Shown here: one piece after another, positions 22,472 to 31,233 of the stretch
Layout of the letters: the number at the start of each line of letters is the position of its first letter
How positions within the stretch are numbered: position 1 is the first letter of the stretch
Assembly (NCBI GenBank): GCA_018065925.1
Contig: JAGHSI010000045.1
Location: 1-33,229 of the forward strand
Reading direction: 5' to 3'
Source of the DNA: Candidatus Limimonas coprohippi
GTDB lineage: Bacteria; Bacillota; Clostridia; Oscillospirales; Acutalibacteraceae
Length of the DNA: 33,229 nt
Translations under genes and position numbers: made by a program
Notes under the pieces: generated by a model
Seen by the model: the letters and a program-made list of their open reading frames with translations, nothing else
What the model was told of the DNA's origin: nothing
The model's database searches: none

Positions 22472-25000
22472 ATGGCTACTAAAAAACCAGCAACAAAAAA
22501 GGCGCCAGCTCAGAAAAAAACTCCTGCAAAGAAAAATACTAAGAGCGCGTCTACTACTAAGAAAAATACCCAAAATGGAAAAATGTATATTGAGAGGGAG
22601 AAGAACAAAGAAGCTTCTCGTCAGCGCAACGCAATTATTCTCTTCGCTGTCGCTGCATTTTTGCTCTGCGTAATTATTATTCCAGGTGCAAATGTATGGT
22701 TTTTTATCCATAACGTGTTCTTTGGACTTTTTGGTATTGATGCATTTGTATGGCCTTTCATACTCATGTACCTTGCAATTATGCTCTCGCTTGATAAGCC
22801 TATTGGCAATTTAAAATTCACGGTTATTGTTGCATCTATTCTTGTAATGATGCTCGGTGGTGCTATCCACATCTTTGCATCTGTTGATGATGTGACATGC
22901 TGGTCTGACTTCGCAGACGGAATTAAAAATGCTTATGTTATGGGTAATGAGCCGTCAAACGGTGGCGCAATTGGTGCAATCATCGGCGGCATCCTTCTTT
23001 TGCTCTTTGGAGCAAAGACTCCAGCTGTTGTTACAATTATCATTCTCTGCTTCGTATTCACGATGCTCGTAACAGGTACAACACTCATAGAGTTTTTCAA
23101 GTCAATGTGGAAACCAGTAGAAAAGGGTTCTCAGGTTGCTACTGAGTCATATGAGGCAACAAGACGTATAGTGGAAGAACGTCGTGAGCAGAGACAAGTT
23201 AAGCCAAATGTAGACGTTGATTTAGGACCAGAATTTAATCCAAATGGTTCTGAAGAGGAGACTGTTGAAGTTAAGCCAAAACGTTCAAAGAAGAAGGGCG
23301 AGTCCTTCGGTGAGAACTTGAATATTGTTGAGCCTGTAAAGGAGACACCTGTCGATCTCTCAACAACTGAGCAAAAACCATCAGTTCTTCTCGATGACAT
23401 CATAAAAAAGGCTGCAGCCCAGAACAAACCAATTGAAAAGCCAGTTGAGGATGAAAAACCAACTCTCGCTATTCACGATGAGAATGAAGTAAATGATTAT
23501 AAATTCCCACCATTATCATGTCTCTCACTTCCAAAGCCTACTAACTCTACAAATTCTGAGGCTGAGATGAAAGAAAATGCTCAGAAACTCATTGAGTCGC
23601 TCAGAAGTTTTGGTGTTGAGACTACACTTGTTGATATCTGTCGTGGCCCTTCAGTAACTAGATATGAACTTGCTCCTGCACAGGGCGTACGTATTAGCAA
23701 AATCACTGGTCTTGCTGACGATATCGCTTTAAGTCTCGCAGCAACAAGCATTCGTATTGAAGCACCAATCCCTGGTAAGGCAGCTGTCGGTATTGAGATC
23801 CCAAATAATGGCCGTGATGCTATTAATCTCCGTGAAATCCTTGAGTCTAAGGATTATAAAGACCGTGTAAAGAAGAGCAAACTTACTGTTGCTCTCGGCC
23901 GTGGTATTACTGGCGAGGTACAGACTATGGATATCGCTAAGATGCCTCATATCTTAGTTGCCGGTACAACGGGTTCTGGTAAATCAGTTTGCATGAATGC
24001 AATGATTCTTTCAATTCTCTATAATGCAAATCCAGACGAAGTTAAATTTGTAATGATTGACCCTAAGTCTGTTGAACTTACAGGCTACAACGGCCTTCCT
24101 CACATGCTCGTACCTGTAGTAACGGATCCAAAGAAGGCATCTGGTGCACTTGCGTGGGCTGTTAAAGAGATGCTCAACCGTTATAAAGCATTCTCAGAAA
24201 ATAACGTCCGTGATATCTCTGGTTACAATGAACTTGCAAAGCTTGATCCAGACAAAAAACCAATGCCACAAATCGTTATCTTTATCGATGAGTTCGCAGA
24301 TCTTATGATGGCTGCTGCAAAGGACGTCGAGGACTCTGTGTGTCGTCTTGCACAGATGGCTCGTGCCGCTGGTATGCACCTTGTAATTGCAACTCAGTCT
24401 CCACGTGTAGACGTAATCACTGGTCTTATTAAAGCTAATATTCCTAGCCGACTTGCTCTCAAGGTATCAAATGGTACAGATTCTCGTATTATTCTCGATA
24501 CTATGGGCGCTGAGAAACTTCTCGGAAACGGTGATATGCTATTTAATCCTGTTGGTGCATCAAACCCAATTCGTATCCAAGGCTGCTACGTTCCAGATAG
24601 TGAAATTAAGAGTGTAATTGATTTCATCAAGCAGGAGGGTGAAGCGAATTACAGTGAATCCGTCCTTGAGGAAATTGACAAGCATGCCGCATCATCAGAA
24701 GGCAAGAAAACAGGTGGTGTTGACGCTCCACAGGGTGAAGATGATGGAGATGCACTTCTTCCACAGGCTATAGAAGTTGTGGTAAATGCGCAACAAGCGT
24801 CAACAACCCTTATTCAGCGTAAACTCAAGGTTGGATATGCACGTGCTGCTCGTATTATTGATGAGCTTGAAGAACGTGGAATTATTGGACCATTTGAGGG
24901 CTCAAAACCACGTCAGGTATTGATTACAAGAAATCAGTGGCTTGAGATGAATGCAACCGCTATGGACGCACCTGAGCCAGTTCCAGAAGAAATTGATTAA
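22472..25000 (+). CDS. ftsK: DNA translocase FtsK/SpoIIIE
   Basis: Septum-located pump that moves chromosome DNA through the closing division or sporulation septum. The 842-residue protein starts with a Lys/Ala/Thr-rich low-complexity tail (1-35), then about four membrane segments (53-215), a charged linker (230-350), and the motor. Walker A is GTTGSGKS (498-505), Walker B IVIFIDEFADLM, with the IATQSPRVDVITG segment. The C-terminal gamma winged helix (about 765-825, LLPQAIEVVVNAQQASTTLIQRKLKVGYARAARIIDELEERG, here named by its first and last residues only) reads orienting DNA sequences. potA follows after 9 nt. Confidence 0.95.
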   Translation: MATKKPATKKAPAQKKTPAKKNTKSASTTKKNTQNGKMYIEREKNKEASRQRNAIILFAVAAFLLCVIIIPGANVWFFIHNVFFGLFGIDAFVWPFILMYLAIMLSLDKPIGNLKFTVIVASILVMMLGGAIHIFASVDDVTCWSDFADGIKNAYVMGNEPSNGGAIGAIIGGILLLLFGAKTPAVVTIIILCFVFTMLVTGTTLIEFFKSMWKPVEKGSQVATESYEATRRIVEERREQRQVKPNVDVDLGPEFNPNGSEEETVEVKPKRSKKKGESFGENLNIVEPVKETPVDLSTTEQKPSVLLDDIIKKAAAQNKPIEKPVEDEKPTLAIHDENEVNDYKFPPLSCLSLPKPTNSTNSEAEMKENAQKLIESLRSFGVETTLVDICRGPSVTRYELAPAQGVRISKITGLADDIALSLAATSIRIEAPIPGKAAVGIEIPNNGRDAINLREILESKDYKDRVKKSKLTVALGRGITGEVQTMDIAKMPHILVAGTTGSGKSVCMNAMILSILYNANPDEVKFVMIDPKSVELTGYNGLPHMLVPVVTDPKKASGALAWAVKEMLNRYKAFSENNVRDISGYNELAKLDPDKKPMPQIVIFIDEFADLMMAAAKDVEDSVCRLAQMARAAGMHLVIATQSPRVDVITGLIKANIPSRLALKVSNGTDSRIILDTMGAEKLLGNGDMLFNPVGASNPIRIQGCYVPDSEIKSVIDFIKQEGEANYSESVLEEIDKHAASSEGKKTGGVDAPQGEDDGDALLPQAIEVVVNAQQASTTLIQRKLKVGYARAARIIDELEERGIIGPFEGSKPRQVLITRNQWLEMNATAMDAPEPVPEEID

Positions 25001-25009
25001 GGAGAAAAT

Positions 25010-25693
25010 ATGTCATATTTAGTAGCAAAAGACATATACAAATCCTACGATAGAGAAGAAGTATTAAAGGGTATAAATTTGGAGGTCGACCAAGGGGAGT
25101 TTGTAACTCTCCTTGGCGCTTCTGGTTGTGGCAAGACAACTTTTCTTCGTATCATTGCCGGTCTTGATGCTGCTGACAGCGGCAGCGTATTTCTCGACGG
25201 CAATGATATAACTGGTCTTGCTCCAGAGAAGCGCCAAATAGGAATGTTCTTCCAAAATTATGCGCTCTTTGAGCACATGACTGTTGAGGAGAATATCGCA
25301 TATTCTTTGAAACTTAAGAAACTTCCAAAGGATGAGATAAGCCAAAGGGTAGAAGACATGCTTAAGGTTGTGAAGCTCGAAGGCGAAAACAAGCGCATGC
25401 CGGACATGCTCTCTGGCGGCCAGCGTCAGCGCGTGGCGCTCGCGAGGTCGATTATCTCAACACCAAAGGTGTTGCTCCTCGACGAGCCTCTTGGGGCGCT
25501 TGACGCCGCCCTTAGAAAACGTATGCAGGAGGAACTTAAAGAACTTCAGCACACATTGGGTATAACTTTTATCAATATTACTCATGACCAAGATGAAGCG
25601 CTCATAATGAGCGATAGAATTGCTCTTATAGAAGATGGAATTATAAGAAAGATTGGAAAACCAGATGAAATCAAGGATGAAATCAGACTTTAA
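25010..25693 (+). CDS. potA: Polyamine ABC transporter ATPase PotA (short form)
   Basis: Nucleotide-binding subunit of a spermidine/putrescine importer. The 227 residues comprise a complete ATPase core: Walker A GASGCGKTT (36-44), Q-loop FFQNYALF, signature LSGGQ (134-138), Walker B LLLDEPLGALD, and the switch His in ITHDQDEA. PotA proteins usually run to about 350-380 residues, with a C-terminal TOBE regulatory domain; here the protein stops right after the GKPDEI segment. No remnant of the missing part exists, because potB begins inside the potA 3' end. Function assigned mainly from potBCD. Confidence 0.9.
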   Translation: MSYLVAKDIYKSYDREEVLKGINLEVDQGEFVTLLGASGCGKTTFLRIIAGLDAADSGSVFLDGNDITGLAPEKRQIGMFFQNYALFEHMTVEENIAYSLKLKKLPKDEISQRVEDMLKVVKLEGENKRMPDMLSGGQRQRVALARSIISTPKVLLLDEPLGALDAALRKRMQEELKELQHTLGITFINITHDQDEALIMSDRIALIEDGIIRKIGKPDEIKDEIRL

Positions 25694-26474
25694 AAAAGTC
25701 TTGCCTCTGTATTTGTTCACGGCTTTCTTTGTCATAATTCCTATTGCTTATGCATTTTTCTTGAGCTTTATGACTAGGACTAACACATTCTCTGTTGAAT
25801 ATGTTTTTACCTTGGACAATTACAAAGAACTTTTAAAACCAATTTACTTAACTACTTTTTGGGATAGTTTTAAACTTGCTATTGTAGTGACAACCATAAA
25901 CATTGTTGTCGGCTATCCTGCTGGTCTATTCATGGCCAAACTCCCAGAACGTCAACGCAAATTCTTCTTTGCAGCTTTGACTTTTCCATTCTGGATTAAT
26001 TCGATAGTAAGAATTGCTAGTATTATCATTCTTTTAAGAACTTATACTACAATTCTTTACTCATATTTTGCCGTTGTAATCACAATGGTATATGCGCTTA
26101 TGCCATTTATGATTTACTCGGTATATTCAGCTGGTGTAAAGCTTGATAGGTCTGCACTTGAGGCCGCTCGTATGCTTGGCGCTTCAGAGATTAGGGCTTT
26201 TCTTGACATTACATTGCCACTGACAGCAAAAGGTCTTCTTTCGGGTGTCACTTTGACCTTTGTTCCGAGCATGTGTCTCATTTATATTTCAAACTTGCTT
26301 GGTGGAGGAAAGTTTATTCTTGCTGGTAATCTTATTGAAAATCAGCTGATAAAGACACATAACACTCCTCTTGCTGCTGCTATTTCAGTAGTACTTATGA
26401 TGCTTACTGGACTTGTAATCCTTATCTGTAATAGGCTTGAACCTGTTGCACGTAGAAGGAGGCGAGCAAAGTGA
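25665..26474 (+). CDS. potB: Polyamine ABC transporter permease PotB
   Basis: Inner-membrane permease with about six membrane segments, the first at about 14-34 (LPLYLFTAFFVIIPIAYAFF). The EAA loop that docks with the ATPase reads LEAARMLGASEIRAFLDITLP. From ATG 25665 it is 269 residues. Start choice is uncertain: ATG 25665 has a weak GGAAAA site, ATG 25677 has none at proper distance, and TTG 25653 is also in frame. All choices overlap potA. The stop overlaps the potC GTG start. Confidence 0.9.
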   Translation: MKSRMKSDFKKVLPLYLFTAFFVIIPIAYAFFLSFMTRTNTFSVEYVFTLDNYKELLKPIYLTTFWDSFKLAIVVTTINIVVGYPAGLFMAKLPERQRKFFFAALTFPFWINSIVRIASIIILLRTYTTILYSYFAVVITMVYALMPFMIYSVYSAGVKLDRSALEAARMLGASEIRAFLDITLPLTAKGLLSGVTLTFVPSMCLIYISNLLGGGKFILAGNLIENQLIKTHNTPLAAAISVVLMMLTGLVILICNRLEPVARRRRRAK

Positions 26475-27238
26475 GGAAAAAGATACCACTTATCTATGTT
26501 GCACTTGTAATTGGTGTGCTTTATATTCCTATCATAGTTGCGATAATTTTCAGTTTTAATGACAGTCGTCTTTATACAACTTGGGGAGGGTTTTCTCTTC
26601 GCTGGTATGCGACTTTGTTTAGAGATGAAGATATTTTTATCTCGCTCTTAAATTCTATACTTGTTGCAACTGTATCAAGTGTGCTTTCTGCAATTATTGC
26701 AACGGCAGCTGCACTTGGATTTAGAAAGAAACTTCCGGCGGAAGGATTCTTTAAATCGACATCGATGATCCCAATTTTGGTGCCGGAGATTATACTCGGT
26801 ATGGCATTTCTTGTATTCTTTAGATTTTTAAACTTGCCATTCGGTTTTATAACTCTTGTACTTTCACACATGACATTTTGTATTCCGTATATCTTCCTTC
26901 AAGTCTCAACGAGGGCTGTAGCACTTGATATGTCTAAAACGGAAGCGGCTCGTATGCTCGGAGCAGGACCATTTAGAGCTTTTTTTAATATTACGCTACC
27001 TGATCTTCTTCCAAGCATACTTTCAGGCATATTCTTGGCTTTTGCAATGAGCTTCGATGATGTAGTAATCAGTATGTTTGTTGTTGGACCGAGATTTAAC
27101 ACATTGCCGATTAAGATTTACACTCAGGTTAAGACAGGGATTACTCCTGAGATAAACGCGCTTTGCACTTTGATGCTTTTGGTGACAGTCATCTGTCTCA
27201 CAGCATCGAAAATTATTAAAACGAGGACTAAAATATGA
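26471..27238 (+). CDS. potC: Polyamine ABC transporter permease PotC
   Basis: Second permease subunit, 255 residues, about six membrane segments. The EAA loop is TEAARMLGAGPFRAFFNITLP. The start is GTG at 26471, overlapping the potB stop by 4 nt (GTGA), with GGAGG at 26459-26463. Its TGA overlaps the potD ATG. Confidence 0.93.
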   Translation: MRKKIPLIYVALVIGVLYIPIIVAIIFSFNDSRLYTTWGGFSLRWYATLFRDEDIFISLLNSILVATVSSVLSAIIATAAALGFRKKLPAEGFFKSTSMIPILVPEIILGMAFLVFFRFLNLPFGFITLVLSHMTFCIPYIFLQVSTRAVALDMSKTEAARMLGAGPFRAFFNITLPDLLPSILSGIFLAFAMSFDDVVISMFVVGPRFNTLPIKIYTQVKTGITPEINALCTLMLLVTVICLTASKIIKTRTKI

Positions 27239-28284
27239 AAAGAATAGTTTCAATTTTACTTTGTCTTACATTTCTTTTTTCTTTCGCAGCTTGTGGAAAG
27301 TCTGCCGAGAAGGAACTTGTAATTTATACATGGGCGGGTATGTTCCCAGACGAGGTAATTGATAATTTTGAGAAGGAGACAGGTATAACTGTTATCTACC
27401 AAAATTTCGATACTGATGAGAATATGCTCATGACGCTTGAGACAACAAAAGGCTCGGATTATGACCTTGTAATTGCTGATGACTATATCATTGAACAGGT
27501 TATAAGTGAGGGGCTTGCTCAGAAACTTGATAAGACAAAAATTTCAAATTATGAGAATATCAACCCTACTTTTATGGGCCAGTTCTATGATAAGGATGAT
27601 GCGTATACTGTTCCATATGGTGCTGGCATCATGCAGATTGCATATAACCCAGATAAGGTCAATGTCGATATTAAGGGATATAAAGATCTCTTTGATAAAT
27701 CTCTCGAGGGAAGAGTCGGCGTTGTTGGAAACAACCGCGTAGTTACAGGCCTCATTCTTAAGATGCTTGGCTACTCAATGAATACAGAAAATGAGAATGA
27801 AATTCGTGAGGCGGGAACTAAGCTCAAGGAGCTCGCTCCAAATATTAATCTCATTAAGGACGAATATTTAAACGAAGATCTTCTCGCTGGTACTATCGAT
27901 GTTGCACTCGTATATCAGTCTCAGGCAACATTGACCGCTACAGATGAGAAAGGCTCAAACTTCAAATTTGTAATGCCAGAAGAGGGCTTGGGCTTCGGTG
28001 TTATGGGAATGTTCGTTCCAAGTAATGCAAAAAATTCTGATGCTGCACATAAGTTTATTGACTATATCCTTGATGGTGAAGTTGGAGCTTCTTGCTTCTC
28101 ATGGATGGGATACTGTTCAACTAACTCTGCAGCAGATAAGTATATTGATGACAGTCTTAAATCATTCCTTACACTTCCAGAGAATTTGAACACTGAAAAT
28201 GCGGAGATAGTACAAAATATTTCTGCGGATGCTGCTGATGTTCATGAGGAAATCTGGAACGAATTTGTTAAGAGCTGTAATTAA
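27235..28284 (+). CDS. potD: Polyamine-binding lipoprotein PotD
   Basis: Extracellular substrate-binding protein of the importer, 349 residues. A lipoprotein signal peptide ends in the lipobox FAAC with Cys20, so it is anchored in the outer leaflet of the membrane. The mature part starts with the YTWAGMFPDEVIDNFEKETG segment typical of PotD/PotF (NWxxY/YTW polyamine-binding proteins). The exact polyamine cannot be told. Overlaps potC by 4 nt; the order potA-B-C-D is standard. Confidence 0.94.
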   Translation: MKRIVSILLCLTFLFSFAACGKSAEKELVIYTWAGMFPDEVIDNFEKETGITVIYQNFDTDENMLMTLETTKGSDYDLVIADDYIIEQVISEGLAQKLDKTKISNYENINPTFMGQFYDKDDAYTVPYGAGIMQIAYNPDKVNVDIKGYKDLFDKSLEGRVGVVGNNRVVTGLILKMLGYSMNTENENEIREAGTKLKELAPNINLIKDEYLNEDLLAGTIDVALVYQSQATLTATDEKGSNFKFVMPEEGLGFGVMGMFVPSNAKNSDAAHKFIDYILDGEVGASCFSWMGYCSTNSAADKYIDDSLKSFLTLPENLNTENAEIVQNISADAADVHEEIWNEFVKSCN

Positions 28285-28301
28285 GTAAAAGAAGGTAAAA
28301 T

Positions 28302-30191
28302 ATGTTTCTTCCAATTTGCAAACAGGATATGGAGCAGAGGGGCTGGGATGAGGTCGATTTTGTATATGTCAATGGCGATGCATATGTTGATCATCCAAGC
28401 TTTGGTGCTGCAATAATTACTAGAGTTCTCGAGCATGAGGGCTTTAAAGTTGCATTCCTTGCACAGCCAAATTGGAGAACAACTGATGATTTTATGCAGT
28501 TTGGGGAACCGAGGCTTGGATTCCTTGTGTCCTCGGGTAATATCGATTCGATGGTTGCTCACTATACTGCAGCAAAGAAACCTCGCTCAGATGATGCATA
28601 TACTGAAGGGGGCAAAGCGGGCAAACGCCCTGACCGCGCTGTCACAGTTTATTGCAAAAAGATTCGCGAGGCATATCCAAATGCAAATATTATCATAGGC
28701 GGTCTCGAAGCTTCGCTTCGACGCTTTGCCCATTATGACTACTGGGATGATGAGATTAAACCTTCAATTCTTATAGAGTCTGGTGCAGATATTTTGAGCT
28801 ACGGCATGGGAGAGAAATCAATTGCCCAAATTGCGCATAAACTTGACCAGAATATCCCAATTAGTGAAATAACTGATATTAAGGGAATTTGCTATCTCTG
28901 TGATCCAAAAGATACACCACTTACGGGAAAAGAGTGCCCAAGTTATAAGAACGTTTTAGAGAGTAAGAAAGAATATGCAAATTCTTGTCGCATACAGCAG
29001 GATGAGCAGGACCATATTCGTGGAAAACTCATAAAGCAACGCCACGGGGATAAGATGCTTGTTCAAAACCCTCCAATGGAACCACTTTCAACAGAGGAGT
29101 TTGATGGAGTATATGATCTTCCGTACGAATATACATATCATCCGATTTATAAAGATGGAGTACCTGGTATTGAAGAAGTAAAATTCTCTTTAACTCATAA
29201 CCGCGGATGTTTTGGCGGATGTAATTTCTGTGCAATTCAGCTTCATCAAGGTAGATTTGTATCAAAGCGTAGTAAAGAATCTCTCCTTAAAGAAGCAAGA
29301 CTTATGACGGAGTTTTCTGACTTTAAGGGATATATTCATGATGTCGGTGGACCTACTGCAAACTTTAGAGATCCAAGCTGCGAAAAACAGCTTACAGAAG
29401 GTCTTTGTAAGAACAGAAAGTGCCTTGCGCCGACACCTTGCAAGAACTTAAAGTCAGACCATTCCGAATATATTGATATACTTAGAGAACTTCGAGAATT
29501 ACCAAAAGTAAAGAAGGTTTTCATACGTTCGGGTATTCGATATGACTATCTTCTTGAAGATAAAAAAACTTCATTTACTGAGGATCTTGTAAAGTACCAC
29601 GTAAGTGGACAACTTCGAGTTGCGCCTGAGCACTGCAGTCAGACCGTACTTGATTTTATGGGTAAGCAACATATCGAGAGTTATGAAAGATTTGAGAAGC
29701 AATTCTACTATCTCTCAAGCAAAGTGGGAAAGGAACAGTACCTTGTTCCATATCTCATGTCCAGCCATCCGGGCTCAACTCTTGATGATGCTATTGAGCT
29801 CGCACTTTTCCTTAAGAAACATAAGCTTAGACCTGACCAAGTTCAGGACTTTTATCCAACTCCAGGTACAATTTCTACCTGTATGTTCTACACAGAACTT
29901 GACCCTTATACAGGCGAGCCAATCTATGTTGCAAAAACTTCAAAAGAGAAGTCGCTTCAACGTGCACTTCTTCAGTACTATGATCCAAAGAACAAAGAAT
30001 TAGTACTTGAGGCGCTTAAAAAGGCGAATCGCTATGATCTCATAGGTCCGGCGAAAACTTGCCTTATAAACGCACCAATTCACCGCCCTAATCAACAGAC
30101 AAGGACGGTACAAAATGGACAGAACAGACCAAATAGGAGCCAAAAGCAACAGGGCAAAAGGCAAACAAATAAGAAACAAAAAAGAAAGTAA
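28302..30191 (+). CDS. YgiQ family radical SAM protein
   Basis: A 629-residue member of the YgiQ (UPF0313) family. The radical SAM cluster motif is Cys303-x3-Cys307-x2-Cys310 in RGCFGGCNFC. An N-terminal domain (1-200) with the WDEVDFVYVNGDAYVDHPSFG segment and a C-terminal radical SAM barrel are present; the DVGGPTANF motif and later Cys residues (LCKNRKCLAPTPC) are family features and may hold a second cluster. The reaction is unknown. The last 35 residues are basic, low-complexity (Gln, Asn, Arg, Lys), and their codons overlap the start of the next gene by 77 nt. Ribosome site GAAGG precedes ATG 28302. Confidence 0.93.
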   Translation: MFLPICKQDMEQRGWDEVDFVYVNGDAYVDHPSFGAAIITRVLEHEGFKVAFLAQPNWRTTDDFMQFGEPRLGFLVSSGNIDSMVAHYTAAKKPRSDDAYTEGGKAGKRPDRAVTVYCKKIREAYPNANIIIGGLEASLRRFAHYDYWDDEIKPSILIESGADILSYGMGEKSIAQIAHKLDQNIPISEITDIKGICYLCDPKDTPLTGKECPSYKNVLESKKEYANSCRIQQDEQDHIRGKLIKQRHGDKMLVQNPPMEPLSTEEFDGVYDLPYEYTYHPIYKDGVPGIEEVKFSLTHNRGCFGGCNFCAIQLHQGRFVSKRSKESLLKEARLMTEFSDFKGYIHDVGGPTANFRDPSCEKQLTEGLCKNRKCLAPTPCKNLKSDHSEYIDILRELRELPKVKKVFIRSGIRYDYLLEDKKTSFTEDLVKYHVSGQLRVAPEHCSQTVLDFMGKQHIESYERFEKQFYYLSSKVGKEQYLVPYLMSSHPGSTLDDAIELALFLKKHKLRPDQVQDFYPTPGTISTCMFYTELDPYTGEPIYVAKTSKEKSLQRALLQYYDPKNKELVLEALKKANRYDLIGPAKTCLINAPIHRPNQQTRTVQNGQNRPNRSQKQQGKRQTNKKQKRK

Positions 30192-31074
30192 AACAAATAG
30201 GCATAATCTAACAAAAAGCAAAAGAAAAAATAAAATAGAAATACTAATCAAACGAACGACAGCCGCCATATTTGTCGTCCTGACGCTGGCAATTACGTAT
30301 TTGCCAGGAACGCCGTCTTGGGATGACATTTACGCGGCTGTCGGTCTTTGTTCGGCCACCCAGACGTATGAGCTTGATGACTTAAATGTGTTTTTTATAG
30401 ACGTGGGTCAAGGCGATTCAATACTTGTATATACAGAAGGTTCTTCAATCCTCATAGATACGGGCTCGGAGGGGAATGAGGACAAGATATACAGATTGTT
30501 AAAAGACTTGGATATTGAAACTTTGGACTATCTCATTATTACTCATCAACATGAGGATCATATGGGCTCACAAAAGGGGCTTGAGAGACGCATAAGAATT
30601 AGCAATGAAATCATTCCAAGTTCCACTTCAAAGATGTCGGGTATGACCCTTGAACTTCCCGTAAATGAGAGGGATAAAATTACCTTGAATTTTCTGGGTC
30701 CAATATTTGGTAGTGATAATCAAAACAATATGTCACTTGTCATAAAATTGGTCTATAAAAATACGAGCTTTCTCTTTACGGGTGATGCCGAGGAAGAGGA
30801 GGAGATGAGTCTTGTGAGGCAGTGTGGGGACGCATTAAAATCAGACGTTTTAAAGGTCGGGCATCACGGCTCGGAAAGCTCGTCGACAATGACTTTTTTA
30901 AATATGGTGCAACCGAAGTTTGCCGTCATCTCGGTTGGCGCCGGGAACGATTACGGACACCCGCACGAATCAACCCTTGAGTCGCTTAAAAGGGTGGGTG
31001 CCGAGACCCGTCGCACCGACCGTGACGGCACAGTTCTCTGCACCACAAATGGTGAGAAAGTTGAATTTAAATAA
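30115..31074 (+). CDS. ComEC-like metallo-beta-lactamase fold protein, membrane anchored
   Basis: A 319-residue protein: a strongly basic N-terminal tail (1-47), one membrane segment (about 48-64), then an extracytoplasmic MBL domain related to the C-terminal part of ComEC/Rec2. Metal motifs are HQHEDH (His144, His146, Asp148, His149), FTGDAE and GHHGSESS; VFFIDVGQGDS is the typical opening strand. Stand-alone versions are thought to be nucleases or hydrolases; the substrate is unknown. ATG 30115 follows AAGGA with 9 nt spacing and overlaps the YgiQ gene by 77 nt in another frame. No terminator is visible between it and the rpsB promoter. Confidence 0.85.
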   Translation: MDRTDQIGAKSNRAKGKQIRNKKESKTNRHNLTKSKRKNKIEILIKRTTAAIFVVLTLAITYLPGTPSWDDIYAAVGLCSATQTYELDDLNVFFIDVGQGDSILVYTEGSSILIDTGSEGNEDKIYRLLKDLDIETLDYLIITHQHEDHMGSQKGLERRIRISNEIIPSSTSKMSGMTLELPVNERDKITLNFLGPIFGSDNQNNMSLVIKLVYKNTSFLFTGDAEEEEEMSLVRQCGDALKSDVLKVGHHGSESSSTMTFLNMVQPKFAVISVGAGNDYGHPHESTLESLKRVGAETRRTDRDGTVLCTTNGEKVEFK

Positions 31075-31077
31075 TTC

Positions 31078-31106
31078 TTGCATTATATATATGCGCGTGT
31101 TATAAT
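31078..31106 (+). promoter_or_regulatory. Promoter of rpsB-tsf
   Basis: TTGCAT (31078-31083), 17-nt spacer, TATAAT (31101-31106) with extended -10 TG at 31098-31099. The spacer contains ATGCGCGTGT directly before the -10 box. The predicted start, near 31113, gives a leader of about 120 nt. Confidence 0.85.
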
Positions 31107-31122
31107 TGTCGAGCAATTCGCA

Positions 31123-31200
31123 CGCAAGGCGTAGAACGCTGCTGTTGAACGTCGTGTAAGCAATCGGCGTTGTTAAGCGTTTCTTTAAGACGCACTTGCG
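31123..31200 (+). promoter_or_regulatory. Structured rpsB leader (candidate ribosomal-protein-binding element)
   Basis: CGCAAGGCGT (31123-31132) pairs with ACGC-A-CTTGCG (31190-31200) in a 10-bp helix with one bulged A. Inside it TGCT/AGCA (31140-31143 with 31159-31162) and AACGC with either of two GCGTT copies (31167-31171, 31177-31181) can pair. The element ends 33 nt before the rpsB ATG. No terminator-like hairpin is present, so control, if any, would act on translation or RNA stability. Binding by S2 is only inferred from the autoregulation known for E. coli rpsB. Confidence 0.5.
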
Positions 31201-31233
31201 GAGGTTGAAACATTATTTTTAGGAGGACATAAC

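Noticed and set aside
25640-25700. Frameshift as the cause of the short PotA
   Set aside because: No TOBE-like sequence follows in any frame; potB begins immediately with its normal first membrane segment.
30000-30329. Hydrophobic 109-codon minus-strand open frame
   Set aside because: It is the complement of A-rich Lys codons in the YgiQ/MBL overlap, which give Phe/Leu runs by composition.
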